The notes under the pieces: model-generated
The model's database searches: none
What the model was told of the DNA's origin: nothing
What the model saw: the letters and a program-made list of their open reading frames with translations, nothing else
Assembly (NCBI GenBank): GCA_024682035.1
Contig: JAIKZS010000005.1
Span: 1 to 35,562, forward strand
Length of the DNA: 35,562 nt
Direction of reading: 5' to 3'
Source of the DNA: Bacteroidaceae bacterium
Lineage (GTDB): Bacteria > Bacteroidota > Bacteroidia > Bacteroidales > Bacteroidaceae
Made by a program: the position numbers and the translations under genes
Shown here: piece by piece, positions 1 through 8,133 of the stretch
Layout: the number at the start of each line of letters is the position of its first letter
How positions within the stretch are numbered: position 1 is the first letter of the stretch

Positions 1-1
1 C

Positions 2-1375
2 TTAGGCTTGGCTATGCTGAGCATTTCAGTCACTACATTTGCTGGTGGTGTGCTGACCAATACAAACCAGTCGGTAGCATTTATCAGAATGTTGACGCGA
101 GGTGCCATGATAGATTCTGATGGCCCTTATTCAAATCCTGCTGGACTGGCTTTCTTGCAGAGAGAAGGACTGCATCTGTCATTTAACTGGCAGAATGCCT
201 ATCAAGAGCGAAATATAGATGCTACATTTCCTTTGTTCCCAGAAGCTGATAACCGTCGTTTCTATAAAGGTACCGCTTCAGCTCCTATTATTCCTTCGCT
301 TTTCCTGACTTACAAGAATGGACCTTGGGCTATTTCTGCCTATGGTGGCGTGATTGGTGGTGGAGGTGAAGCCTCTTACAACAAGGGTTTGCCCATGTTT
401 GATTCTGGCGTAATGGCTCAGATTGCTGCTAATCCTACTGTTCAGAGTATTATGAAAGCTACGGGCGCTAAAGCTGCAACTGACCTTTACGATTTAAATT
501 CTTCCATGAAAGGTCGCCAGTTTATTTATGCTTTCCAGGCTGGTGTTACTTATCGTGCAGCAGAATGGTTGTCAGTTTATGCCGGTGCCCGAATGAACTA
601 TTTCGTAGGTGGCTACAAGGGTTATGTTACTGCTACTGCTAAACCCGAATTGATGCAAAATCCAGTGATACAGCAAGCAGCAGCTGCCAATCCAGCTTTA
701 GCTGCATTGGCTAACCAACCATTGGTTGATTTACGACTGGATGTTGATCAAAAAGGATGGGGTGTAGCTCCTATTATTGGAGCTCACATCAAGTTGAACA
801 AGTGGAATATTGGTTTGAAATATGAGCTAAAAGCAAACCTCAATATCGAGAATGACACGAAGGAGAACTCTGATCCTAATGGTGCATTGGCAGCTTATAG
901 CGATGGTGTGAATACACCAAGTGATGTGCCAGCCTTGTTTAGTGGTGCTGTGATGTATGAAATTTTGCCAACTTTGCGTGCAAGTGTAGAATACCATCAC
1001 TTCTTCGATAAAGATGCAGAGATGGCTAACCAAAAGCAGAAAACACTGACCAGAGGTACCAATGAATATCAGGTTGGCATTGAATGGGATGCCCACAAAT
1101 ATTTTAGTCTTAGTGCTGGCTTTCAACGCACAGACTATGGCTTGTCTGACGAGTTCCAGTATGATACTTCTTTCTTCTGTGACTCCTATTCAGTTGGCTT
1201 GGGTGGTGTGATACATTTGTCTGAACGCATGAAGGTAAATGTTGGCTATTTCTGGACACATTATGATGATTATACCAAGTACAGTTCAAATTATAATGGC
1301 ACCACTTTGCCTGGTACTAATGTGTATAGTCGTCATAACAAAGTGTTTGGCGCAAGCATTGACTATATCTTCTAA
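2..1375 (+). CDS. OmpP1/FadL-family outer membrane protein, 5' end missing
   Basis: The frame is open to the window edge and there is no convincing start. Residues LGLAMLSIS followed by VTTFAGG look like the end of a signal peptide, so the true start lies upstream. The mature N-terminus contains SNPAGLAFL, the NPAG-type motif of the FadL/OmpP1/TodX family of hydrophobic-compound transporters. The rest alternates polar and aromatic residues as expected for a beta-barrel and ends in a C-terminal aromatic (IDYIF), typical of BamA-inserted barrels. The family forms outer membrane channels for long-chain fatty acids or other hydrophobic molecules. The substrate here cannot be deduced. About 455 residues are visible, close to the usual family length. 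The gene is followed by a hairpin and a new promoter, so it ends its transcription unit. Confidence 0.85.
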   Translation, partial: LGLAMLSISVTTFAGGVLTNTNQSVAFIRMLTRGAMIDSDGPYSNPAGLAFLQREGLHLSFNWQNAYQERNIDATFPLFPEADNRRFYKGTASAPIIPSLFLTYKNGPWAISAYGGVIGGGGEASYNKGLPMFDSGVMAQIAANPTVQSIMKATGAKAATDLYDLNSSMKGRQFIYAFQAGVTYRAAEWLSVYAGARMNYFVGGYKGYVTATAKPELMQNPVIQQAAAANPALAALANQPLVDLRLDVDQKGWGVAPIIGAHIKLNKWNIGLKYELKANLNIENDTKENSDPNGALAAYSDGVNTPSDVPALFSGAVMYEILPTLRASVEYHHFFDKDAEMANQKQKTLTRGTNEYQVGIEWDAHKYFSLSAGFQRTDYGLSDEFQYDTSFFCDSYSVGLGGVIHLSERMKVNVGYFWTHYDDYTKYSSNYNGTTLPGTNVYSRHNKVFGASIDYIF

Positions 1376-1388
1376 CAATAACTTTCGA

Positions 1389-1430
1389 CGCAAAAGTTTG
1401 CATAGTTCGCTGAATATGCTTACTTTTGCG
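1389..1430. repeat. Inverted repeat overlapping the yhhQ-queC promoter
   Basis: The arms CGCAAAAGT (1389-1397) and ACTTTTGCG (1422-1430) are perfectly complementary over 9 bp. Inside them, after a 2x2 mismatch, GCATA (1400-1404) pairs with TATGC (1415-1419). It could help to end transcription of the upstream porin gene or act as an operator. There is no good T-tract, so terminator function is doubtful. The right arm contains the -7 promoter element. Confidence 0.6.
1397..1428 (+). promoter_or_regulatory. Bacteroidota-type promoter for yhhQ-queC
   Basis: TTTG at 1397-1400 and TACTTTTG at 1421-1428 are separated by 20 nt, an exact match to the Bacteroidota primary sigma consensus TTTG-N19-21-TAnnTTTG. 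Transcription should start near 1435. This gives a leader of about 65 nt that holds the preQ1-like aptamer. Confidence 0.75.
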
Positions 1431-1464
1431 CCGATTTTAATATGATGGTGCTGCGAATAGCAGC

Positions 1465-1498
1465 CGTGTATTCCAGAACACCACGTAAAAAACAGGAA
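1465..1498 (+). promoter_or_regulatory. preQ1-I-like riboswitch aptamer
   Basis: P1 is CGTG (1465-1468) pairing with CACG (1482-1485). The 13-nt loop contains TTCCAG, followed by AACAC, with a C at 1481 immediately before the 3' strand of P1, which is where preQ1-I RNAs place the ligand-pairing cytosine. The A-rich tail (TAAAAAAC, 1486-1493) is followed by AGGAA. A pseudoknot can form: TTCC (1471-1474) with GGAA (1495-1498), plus G1476 with C1493. The loop and tail resemble the preQ1-I aptamers of Bacillus queC and Thermoanaerobacter. The purine-rich AGGAA lies directly before the ATG at 1501, so ligand binding would hide it (translational OFF switch, inferred). The function of the downstream genes supports the call. 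Confidence 0.78.
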
Positions 1499-1500
1499 CT

Positions 1501-2181
1501 ATGAAACAACAAGTATCTGTAACGTTCATGTTACTCGGCATACTCTTCAATGTGTGCCTCGTAGCTTCTAATCTCTTAGGAACTAAACTCATTAATGTAT
1601 TTGGCATCAGTGTCACTGGTGGACTGATGATATTCCCCATCTCTTACATCATCAATGACTGTGTAGCTGAGGTGTGGGGGTATCGTAAGGCTCGCTTGCT
1701 CATTTGGAGCGGTTTTCTCAGCAATTTTTTCACTGTAGGAGTGGGGTTAATAGCTGTGGCCATGCCTGCTGCTCCTTTCTGGGAAGGAGAGGAACATTTC
1801 AATTTTGTGTTCGGTATGGCACCTCGTATTGCTTTTGCTTCACTGATGGCCTATCTTGTGGGCTCATTTCTCAATGCTTGGGTGATGAGTCGCATGAAGA
1901 TTGCCAGCAAAGGAGCTCGTTTTTCTTTGCGTGCCATTTGGTCAACAGTAGTTGGCGAAACGGGCGACTCACTGATCTTCTTTCCTATAGCTTTTGGTGG
2001 CACCATAGGATGGTATGAACTGCTGACGATGATGGTCACCCAAATTGTCCTTAAAACTGTATATGAAATCATTGTATTGCCCGTAACTATTCGTGTGGTT
2101 AAGAAGGTAAAGGCTGTGGAAAATACGGATGTTTATGATGACAATGTGTCGTATAATGTTTTAAACGTTAAAGATCTTTGA
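1501..2181 (+). CDS. yhhQ: Queuosine precursor transporter (YhhQ/VUT, DUF165 family)
   Basis: This 226-residue integral membrane protein has about six hydrophobic segments. The family hallmark is at residues 38-63, containing [19 protein letters not shown] followed by VWGYRKAR. YhhQ-family proteins (COG1738) import queuosine precursors such as preQ0/preQ1 across the inner membrane for tRNA wobble modification at GUN anticodons. The ATG at 1501 follows a preQ1-I-like aptamer with no gap. queC starts 2 nt after the stop, so the two are co-transcribed. The C-terminal 25 residues are polar and probably cytoplasmic. The family assignment is firm. Whether it prefers preQ0, preQ1 or queuine is not visible in the sequence. 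Confidence 0.93.
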   Translation: MKQQVSVTFMLLGILFNVCLVASNLLGTKLINVFGISVTGGLMIFPISYIINDCVAEVWGYRKARLLIWSGFLSNFFTVGVGLIAVAMPAAPFWEGEEHFNFVFGMAPRIAFASLMAYLVGSFLNAWVMSRMKIASKGARFSLRAIWSTVVGETGDSLIFFPIAFGGTIGWYELLTMMVTQIVLKTVYEIIVLPVTIRVVKKVKAVENTDVYDDNVSYNVLNVKDL

Positions 2182-2183
2182 CT

Positions 2184-2846
2184 ATGATTGACGATAAAGT
2201 TTTGGTAGTATTCAGTGGCGGTCAGGACTCTACAACTTGTCTGTTTTGGGCCAAACGCGAATTTAAGGAAGTATATGCGTTGAGCTTTCGTTATGGGCAA
2301 AAGCATGAAAAAGAGGTGGAGTTGGCGCGTAAGATTGCCGAGAAAGCTGGGGTAGCATTTGAGGTAATGGATGTTCCTTTTGTGGGACAACTGGGGCACA
2401 ATTCGCTGACAGATACGTCGATGCAGATGGATCAAGAGGTGCCTGCAAGTGGATTACCCAATACATTTGTGCCAGGACGCAACATGTTTTTTTTGAGTAT
2501 TGCTGCTGTCTATGCCCGTGAACGTGGTATTCGTCACTTGGTTACTGGCGTTTCGCAAACCGATTATAGTGGTTATCCTGATTGCCGAGATGCTTTTGTC
2601 AAGTCGCTTAACGTTACCCTTAACTTGGCTATGGATTACCAGTTTGTTCTCCATACTCCCCTCATGTGGATAGATAAAGCGCAGACTTGGGAGCTGGCCG
2701 ATCAGTTGGGTGTGCTTGATATGGTGCGCAATGAAACACTTACCTGCTACAATGGTATTCAGGGCGATGGTTGTGGTCATTGTCCTTCGTGCAAATTGCG
2801 TAACGAAGGTCTGCAGAAATATCTGGCGCAAAAGGCAGCTCGCTAA
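2184..2846 (+). CDS. queC: 7-cyano-7-deazaguanine (preQ0) synthase QueC
   Basis: QueC converts 7-carboxy-7-deazaguanine plus ammonia to preQ0 using ATP, in the cytoplasmic queuosine pathway. The PP-loop SGGQDST lies at residues 11-17. The C-terminal zinc site has four cysteines at 188, 197, 200 and 203 (C-x8-CGHCPSC). At 220 residues it has normal family length. A longer frame begins with TTG at 2178, overlapping the yhhQ stop. The ATG at 2184 is preferred because it comes directly before the conserved beta-strand [13 protein letters not shown]. No queD, queE or queF is seen in this window. Control is probably by the upstream preQ1-like aptamer through the shared transcript. Confidence 0.96.
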   Translation: MIDDKVLVVFSGGQDSTTCLFWAKREFKEVYALSFRYGQKHEKEVELARKIAEKAGVAFEVMDVPFVGQLGHNSLTDTSMQMDQEVPASGLPNTFVPGRNMFFLSIAAVYARERGIRHLVTGVSQTDYSGYPDCRDAFVKSLNVTLNLAMDYQFVLHTPLMWIDKAQTWELADQLGVLDMVRNETLTCYNGIQGDGCGHCPSCKLRNEGLQKYLAQKAAR

Positions 2847-2912
2847 AAACTTGTTATATTCTTTTATTTTCATTATTTTGTTTGTATATTTACATCGGAT
2901 AACTGAAATTAA

Positions 2913-3581
2913 ATGAAAATGAAAGAAAAAATATTAGGTTTTTTATTGCTTTCTTTGTGCTGTCTCCCCTTGCTGGCAGACGATATATCTGGTGTTGTCA
3001 TGAAAAAAGGTAAGCCCAAAAAAGGCATTACCGTTTGGCTGAAGAAAGCTGACTTGGTAATGGAAACAGATAAGGACGGGAGGTTCTTTTTCAATAATGC
3101 TTTTGATGGCGACACATTGCAGATAACAGCTGGCGCTAAAATTGACGCCAAGATTGTGGTTCGAGATTGGCGTCAAATCAATGTTAATCTTGAAAAAAAC
3201 AATTATACGGTCAATGATGGTAAATCTGAGAATACATACGAATACATCTATTTGCCTTCTATCAAGGGTGGAGATGGTGTTACTCATGAGATGATCATGC
3301 GTTCAGGGTTGCGTAGTATTCCTGAGATTATTCGTAATTATATTTCTGGAGTGGTAGTCGTAAGTGACGGTGGCTCAAGTAAGGTGCAGGTGCGTGGCAT
3401 TAGTTCTGTTAATTCTGGCACTGATCCTTTGGTGGTGGTGGATGGCGTTGCGTTAGATGGTGTAGATCTTGATACACTTATGCCCGTTGAGGAAATTGCG
3501 AGTTTGAAGGTCATAAAAGATGGCTCTGGCTATGGGGTTCGTGGGGCCAACGGCGTGATAGAAATTATTACTATTAAGTAA
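2913..3581 (+). CDS. Secreted plug-only TonB-receptor-like protein (CarboxypepD_reg-like + plug, no barrel)
   Basis: The protein has 222 residues. A signal peptide (about 1-22, MKMKEKILGF then LLLSLCCLPLLA) is followed by a carboxypeptidase-regulatory-like beta-sandwich (about 23-95; GKPKKGITVWLKK, TDKDGRFFF). A TonB-dependent receptor plug domain follows (about 115-222; VQVRGISSVNSGTDPLVVVDG, and the terminal GYGVRGANGVIEIIT). In SusC-type receptors a barrel of 700 or more residues would follow. Here the gene stops exactly at the end of the plug, and the next gene starts on the very next base. The clean domain boundary argues for a real stand-alone protein rather than a recent truncation, and no barrel remnant follows. 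Its function is unknown. It may be a periplasmic partner of TonB or of a receptor. Either the ATG at 2913 or the one at 2919 could be used. Confidence 0.8.
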   Translation: MKMKEKILGFLLLSLCCLPLLADDISGVVMKKGKPKKGITVWLKKADLVMETDKDGRFFFNNAFDGDTLQITAGAKIDAKIVVRDWRQINVNLEKNNYTVNDGKSENTYEYIYLPSIKGGDGVTHEMIMRSGLRSIPEIIRNYISGVVVVSDGGSSKVQVRGISSVNSGTDPLVVVDGVALDGVDLDTLMPVEEIASLKVIKDGSGYGVRGANGVIEIITIK

Positions 3582-4658
3582 ATGGCTCGTCTTTCATTAC
3601 TCTTACTTTGCTTGATGCTATGTTTGGTATCTGTAGCTCAAGAACAGCTTGTAAGCTATTCTATCAGTGGTACTGTGCCGGCTGGTGTGACTACCGTTTT
3701 TCTCAATACCCCTCATAACGAGCCCATTGACACTGCCATGGTAGTAAATGGAAAGTTCCAAATTGCTGGCTCTTTATTGTTCAACTCTTTTGTTACTTTG
3801 ACTGATAATGGCTCAGATTTGCCATTGAATATGCTGATTGATGGTACACCTGTTGAGGTGAACATGGAGCGTTCTGTATTAAAAGGCTCTAAGCTCAATG
3901 AGCGCCTTAATAAAGTTGATCGTGAGATTAGTGATCTTACCATTGACTATATGCAGCTTCAGATGGACTATGCGCAGGTACCACAATGGCAGACAGTCTT
4001 ACGCGATTCTCTGCGCAGGGTAACGACTGCTGCCTTTAATAAGGTGGTGGTAGAAATGAAGAATGTTATTCGTACCAATTCTGATAACGTAATACCAGCT
4101 CTCTATCTTTCACAAATTTACAATACGCTTACTGTAGAAGAATTGAAAGAGTATCTTTCTGAAGACCATGTGTATGCTTCACATCCTTTGTGTGTGGGGG
4201 CTTGGCGGACGCTGAATCATTATGAAAAGACCAATATTGGTACGCGTTATACTGATTTAGTCATGGCTGATACAACAGGTCTGAAACATCAGCTCAGTGA
4301 ATATGTGGGAAAGGGTAACTATGTGCTCATTGACTTTTGGGCCAGTTGGTGTGCACCTTGCATGTTAGAGATGGAAAACGTCAAAGCCGTTTATCAGAAA
4401 TACCATGAAAAAGGCTTTGAAATTGTGGGACTGTCGTTCGATCGTGGCCGTCAACCCTGGGTAAGTGCTATTGCTCATCACAACCTCAACTGGATTCATT
4501 TGAGTGATTTGAAATATTGGAACAGTGAAGCATCGATAGTTTATGGTATAAGTTCCATACCAGCCAACATCCTGGTTGATGGAAAGGGCTTCATTGTAGC
4601 CACTGATTTGCGTGGACAAGAGCTTAGTAGGAAATTGCGACAAATATACAAATATTGA
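3582..4658 (+). CDS. TlpA-like thiol-disulfide oxidoreductase with N-terminal DUF4369
   Basis: The protein has 358 residues and an N-terminal signal peptide (MARLSLLLLCLMLCLVSVAQ), so it is exported to the periplasm. Residues about 25-115 match the DUF4369 beta-rich domain (YSISGTVPAGVTTVFLN, GKFQIAG). A helical linker runs to about 225. A thioredoxin fold of the TlpA/ResA type occupies about 230-358, with active site FWASWCAPC (Cys257 and Cys260). The later SSIPANILVDGKG contains the cis-Pro motif (IP). Such proteins reduce or exchange disulfides in the envelope, for example in cytochrome maturation; the client here is unknown. It begins on the base after the plug-only gene, so translation is probably coupled. 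Confidence 0.9.
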   Translation: MARLSLLLLCLMLCLVSVAQEQLVSYSISGTVPAGVTTVFLNTPHNEPIDTAMVVNGKFQIAGSLLFNSFVTLTDNGSDLPLNMLIDGTPVEVNMERSVLKGSKLNERLNKVDREISDLTIDYMQLQMDYAQVPQWQTVLRDSLRRVTTAAFNKVVVEMKNVIRTNSDNVIPALYLSQIYNTLTVEELKEYLSEDHVYASHPLCVGAWRTLNHYEKTNIGTRYTDLVMADTTGLKHQLSEYVGKGNYVLIDFWASWCAPCMLEMENVKAVYQKYHEKGFEIVGLSFDRGRQPWVSAIAHHNLNWIHLSDLKYWNSEASIVYGISSIPANILVDGKGFIVATDLRGQELSRKLRQIYKY

Positions 4659-4676
4659 AAAAAACAATAAAAATAT

Positions 4677-4708
4677 TTTGAAGTGATTATTTTTTTTCTT
4701 TATCTTTG
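4677..4708 (+). promoter_or_regulatory. Promoter for the winged-helix gene
   Basis: TTTG at 4677-4680 and TATCTTTG at 4701-4708 are spaced by 20 nt, an exact fit to the Bacteroidota consensus. The expected start near 4715 gives a leader of about 33 nt before the ATG at 4748. Confidence 0.78.
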
Positions 4709-4747
4709 AAAAAGTGTAGTGAAATTACAAATTAAAAAAATACAGCT

Positions 4748-4966
4748 ATGAAGAAAAATGATATTGGAACCAATGCGGGGTTGGTGTGGCGAACCCTCTT
4801 TTACAAAGGTTCTAAGGCCACCTTCAATGATCTGTTAGAAGCGACCGGTTTAAATGCTATTGATCTGTCATCAGCCATTGGTTGGCTGGCTCGTGAAGAC
4901 AAAGTGGAATTCTTCTACGAGAACAATGAAGAGTATATAGACGTATATAGGGATAGCTACTTTTAG
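4748..4966 (+). CDS. Small winged helix-turn-helix protein (DUF2582-like)
   Basis: This 72-residue protein has the layout of the small winged-helix family seen in Bacteroidota (PF10771/DUF2582 type). NAGLVWRTLFYKG is the first helix, TFNDLLEATGLNAIDLSSAIGWLAREDKV forms the helix-turn-helix, and VEFFYENNEEYIDVY forms the wing. It is monocistronic, with its own strong promoter and a hairpin that begins inside the last codons. The family is assumed to bind DNA but has no assigned regulon. No metal or ligand site is visible. Confidence 0.82.
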   Translation: MKKNDIGTNAGLVWRTLFYKGSKATFNDLLEATGLNAIDLSSAIGWLAREDKVEFFYENNEEYIDVYRDSYF

Positions 4967-4976
4967 CTATCCCTAT
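4947..4976 (+). terminator. Hairpin terminator overlapping the winged-helix stop codon
   Basis: A 13-bp uninterrupted stem is formed by 4947-4959 and 4964-4976, enclosing a CTTT loop. The stop codon TAG (4964-4966) is in the 3' arm. The downstream sequence is T/A-rich (TATATTTAT) rather than a clean T-tract. It lies between convergent genes and may serve both, since alaS ends at 5034. Confidence 0.65.
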
Positions 4977-5033
4977 TATATTTATAAGGAATGCATCTTT
5001 AGTATAAAGAGCTATCCTTTCAAGAAGTTGTCT

Positions 5034-7655
5034 TTAGATTTTAGCCAACTCTAGCACTTTATCGACTGCGGCATGTAAGCCATCTACTTTTTTGCCACCG
5101 GCAGTTGCGTAGTGAGGCTGACCACCGCCACCTCCTTGAATCAGTTTGCCTGCTTCACGCACCAAGGCACCAGCATTCAGTTTTTGGTCTTTTACCAAAT
5201 CTTCACTGATCATTACGCTTATGAGGGGACGTTCGTTTTCTATAGATCCTACTACACAGAACAGATTTACTGGTATAGCCTCACGTACCTTAAACACCAA
5301 GTCTTTGGCTGCATTGGCGGTAATAGGCAAAATGGCTTTCACTACCTTGATACCATTATAGTTTTCAGCATGAGCTATCAGTTGGTTCTTCATGTTCTCA
5401 ACAGCTTGTGCCTGGAACTTCTCGATTTCCTTCTTCATGCCATCATGTTCACTGATGTACTTCTGTACAGAGCCCAATAAATCAGGAGCATTGTTGAATA
5501 ATGCACGCATGCCCTTAATGGTGTCTTCCATCGTGTAAAGTAAATCTTCCAGACGTTTGCCAGTAATGGCCTCTATACGGCGTACACCTGCAGCTACACT
5601 ACTTTCACTTACAATCTTGAACATACCTATGTGGCCCGTTGATTTCACGTGGATACCACCACAGAACTCAACACTCTCGCCAAATTGTACTACACGAACT
5701 TTATCGCCATATTTTTCACCAAATAAGGCAATTGCTCCCATTTTCTTCGCTTCTTCCAAAGGAGTATCACGATGCTCCTGCAGCGGAATGTTTTGGCGTA
5801 TTTTTGCATTTACAATGCGCTCAACCTGACGCAATTCTTCGTCAGTAACTTTCTGGAAGTGGGAGAAGTCAAATCGTAACGTTTCTGGTGATACATATGA
5901 ACCTTTTTGTTCCACATGTGTGCCCAGAACCTCGCGCAAAGCAGCGTCAAGTAGGTGAGTAGCAGAGTGGTTGGCAGCACTGGCAGCACGTTTCTCTACA
6001 TCAATGCAAGCCATAAAATTGGCTTCAGGGTGTTCAGGCAGTTTATTGGCAATGTGCACGGTCATGCCGTTTTCATGCTTTGCATCCACAATGTCGATGG
6101 TTTCAAATTCACTGCATATTACACCACATTCACCAACCTGGCCACCCATTTCGCCATAGAAAGGAGTGTAGTCGAGCACGATTTGGTAATAGCTTTGTTT
6201 TTTCTGTGTAACCTTGCGGTAGCGAAGTATCTGGCATTCATGTTCACTATAATCATATCCCACAAATTCAGTCTCACCTTCACGTAGCGTTACCCAGTCG
6301 CCTGTTTCAGTAGCAGCAGCATTACGGGCACGCGCTTTCTGTTTCTCCATTTCTTCGGCAAACTGTTTCTCATCAACCGTTAAACCATTTTCACGACAAA
6401 TCAATTCAGTAAGGTCAAGTGGGAAACCGTAGGTATCAAACAGGGTAAATGCTTGTACACCATTAAGCTCTGTTTTTCCTTGAGCTTTCACTTCATCCAT
6501 GGCTTTATTCAGCAAGTTGATACCATTGTCAAGCGTACGTAAGAATGAATCTTCTTCTTCCTTCATTACTTTGGCAATGAGATCTCGCTGAGCCTCTAAT
6601 TCAGGATAAGTAGCGCCCATTTCGCGAATTAATACGGGCAGCAATTTGTAGATAAATGCTTCTTTTTGCCCCAGGAAGGTATAAGCATAACGAATGGCGC
6701 GACGTAAGATGCGGCGAATAACATAACCAGCTTTTGCATTGCTAGGAAGCTGTCCGTCAGCAATTGAGAATGAAATGGTACGCAGGTGGTCGGCCACCAC
6801 GCGCATCGCCACGTCTATTTTTTCATCCTTGCCATACTGATAACCTGACAGACGACCAATTTCTTGAATAATTGGCTGGAAGATGTCGGTATCGTAGTTA
6901 GATTGTTTGCCTTGCAATGAGCGCACTAAACGCTCGAAGCCCATGCCAGTATCAATAACTTTAGCAGGCAGTGGCTCCAGACTTTGGTCGGCTTTACGGT
7001 TATATTGCATGAACACCAGATTCCAAATTTCAATCACTTGAGGATGGTCTTTATTCACTAGCTCATTGCCTGGAACAGCCTCTTTTTCTGCGGCAGAACG
7101 TGAGTCAAGGTGTATCTCTGAACAAGGACCGCATGGACCTGTATCACCCATTTCCCAGAAATTATCGTGCTTGTTACCATTGATAATATGGCTCTTAGGT
7201 AAGAACTGTTCCCAGTAACTTGCAGCTTCGTTGTCACGCTCCAAACCTTCTTCGGGTGAACCCTCAAATACAGTAGCATACAGGTCTTCGGGGTTGAGTT
7301 TTAGCACATCTACCAGAAATTCCCATGCCCAGCTAATGGCTTCTTTCTTAAAATAATCACCAAACGACCAGTTGCCAAGCATTTCAAACATGGTGTGGTG
7401 GTAAGTGTCATGACCTACCTCTTCCAAATCGTTGTGCTTGCCACTAACGCGTAAGCATTTCTGTGAGTCGGTTACACGAGTCCATTGTGCTGGACGATTG
7501 CCCAGTATAATATCCTTAAATTGATTCATGCCTGCGTTGGTAAACATTAGCGTAGGGTCATCTTTGATTACCATTGGAGCCGAAGGCACTTTGTGGTGAC
7601 CTTTGCTCTCGAAGAAACCTGTAAAAGCGTCTCTTATCTCATTAGCTGTCAACAT
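5034..7655 (-). CDS. alaS: Alanyl-tRNA synthetase
   Basis: This 873-residue class II synthetase charges tRNA-Ala in the cytoplasm. The length matches the bacterial norm (about 875). The catalytic core carries the motif-2 region ([17 protein letters not shown], about 86-102) and GMGFERL (237-243). The editing domain zinc ligands are H563, H567 (HSATH), C665 and H669 (CGGIH). The C-Ala domain ends with the glycine-rich [14 protein letters not shown]. The ATG at 7655 opens the conserved [20 protein letters not shown]. It is transcribed away from the MerR-type gene, with a good promoter at 7694-7725. All editing residues are present, so removal of mischarged Ser/Gly is expected to work. Confidence 0.98.
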   Translation of the reverse strand: MLTANEIRDAFTGFFESKGHHKVPSAPMVIKDDPTLMFTNAGMNQFKDIILGNRPAQWTRVTDSQKCLRVSGKHNDLEEVGHDTYHHTMFEMLGNWSFGDYFKKEAISWAWEFLVDVLKLNPEDLYATVFEGSPEEGLERDNEAASYWEQFLPKSHIINGNKHDNFWEMGDTGPCGPCSEIHLDSRSAAEKEAVPGNELVNKDHPQVIEIWNLVFMQYNRKADQSLEPLPAKVIDTGMGFERLVRSLQGKQSNYDTDIFQPIIQEIGRLSGYQYGKDEKIDVAMRVVADHLRTISFSIADGQLPSNAKAGYVIRRILRRAIRYAYTFLGQKEAFIYKLLPVLIREMGATYPELEAQRDLIAKVMKEEEDSFLRTLDNGINLLNKAMDEVKAQGKTELNGVQAFTLFDTYGFPLDLTELICRENGLTVDEKQFAEEMEKQKARARNAAATETGDWVTLREGETEFVGYDYSEHECQILRYRKVTQKKQSYYQIVLDYTPFYGEMGGQVGECGVICSEFETIDIVDAKHENGMTVHIANKLPEHPEANFMACIDVEKRAASAANHSATHLLDAALREVLGTHVEQKGSYVSPETLRFDFSHFQKVTDEELRQVERIVNAKIRQNIPLQEHRDTPLEEAKKMGAIALFGEKYGDKVRVVQFGESVEFCGGIHVKSTGHIGMFKIVSESSVAAGVRRIEAITGKRLEDLLYTMEDTIKGMRALFNNAPDLLGSVQKYISEHDGMKKEIEKFQAQAVENMKNQLIAHAENYNGIKVVKAILPITANAAKDLVFKVREAIPVNLFCVVGSIENERPLISVMISEDLVKDQKLNAGALVREAGKLIQGGGGGQPHYATAGGKKVDGLHAAVDKVLELAKI

Positions 7656-7693
7656 ATCAAACGTTTTTTTATACTTTTTTCTAAATTTGGTTG

Positions 7694-7725
7694 CGAAGAT
7701 ACTGCTTTTTTATTAGTTTTACAAA
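7694..7725 (-). promoter_or_regulatory. alaS promoter
   Basis: Read on the minus strand, TTTG (7722-7725) is followed after 20 nt by TATCTTCG (7694-7701), seven of eight matches to TAnnTTTG. Transcription should start near 7688, about 32 nt before the alaS ATG. On the plus strand the same 82-bp gap has only a weak match for the MerR gene (TAGTTTTA at 7714-7721). Confidence 0.68.
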
Positions 7726-7737
7726 AAAAATCTGATT

Positions 7738-8115
7738 ATGCTGAATAAAGAACGTGAAATAAAAATGTATTACTCCATTAGTGAGGTGGCAGAGATGTTT
7801 AAAGTCAACGAATCTACCCTTCGTTTTTGGGAAAAAGAGTTTCCAGCATTGGCACCCAAGAAGGCTGGGCGAGGCATACGTCAGTATCAACAAAAGGATA
7901 TTGAGTTGGTGAGGGCTATACACCACTTGGTGAAAGAAGAAGGTATGACCATTCCTGGGGCACGCCAACGTTTAAAAGTAAACAAAGGAAATGTTGATTT
8001 GAAAGTAGAGGTGATAGAGCGTCTCAAAGCTCTACGCAAGGAACTGGTAGGTATGCGTGACGCCCTTGATGCTTTTACCTACGATCAAGTAGAGGAATTG
8101 AAAGAGAACCTTTGA
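7738..8115 (+). CDS. MerR-family transcriptional regulator
   Basis: The protein has 125 residues. A MerR-type winged helix-turn-helix lies at about residues 10-80 (YYSISEVAEMFKVNESTLRF, then WEKEFP and RQYQQKDIELVRAIHHLV). A short coiled-coil helix follows (VEVIERLKALRKELVGMRDAL) that would dimerise the protein. There is no C-terminal effector domain and no cysteine for metal sensing, so the inducer is unknown. The start at 7738 is kept because residues 1-10 (MLNKEREIKM) resemble the leaders of homologues, but Met10 at 7765 is possible. It converges on spoT with only 18 nt between stop codons. Confidence 0.88.
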   Translation: MLNKEREIKMYYSISEVAEMFKVNESTLRFWEKEFPALAPKKAGRGIRQYQQKDIELVRAIHHLVKEEGMTIPGARQRLKVNKGNVDLKVEVIERLKALRKELVGMRDALDAFTYDQVEELKENL

Positions 8116-8133
8116 ATTAATAATTCATTTTTT

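Noticed and set aside
827-1126. Antisense frame of 99 residues over the FadL-like gene
   Set aside because: It has no family features and lies entirely opposite conserved barrel codons.
2847-2912. Promoter before the plug-only gene
   Set aside because: Only imperfect TAnnTTTG-like strings (for example TTATTTTG) without a properly spaced TTTG; read-through from queC is equally possible.
5640-5660. Possible parS-like sequence (TTTCACGTGGA core) within alaS
   Set aside because: Only about 11 of 16 positions match the parS palindrome and the outer bases are wrong; explained by coding sequence.
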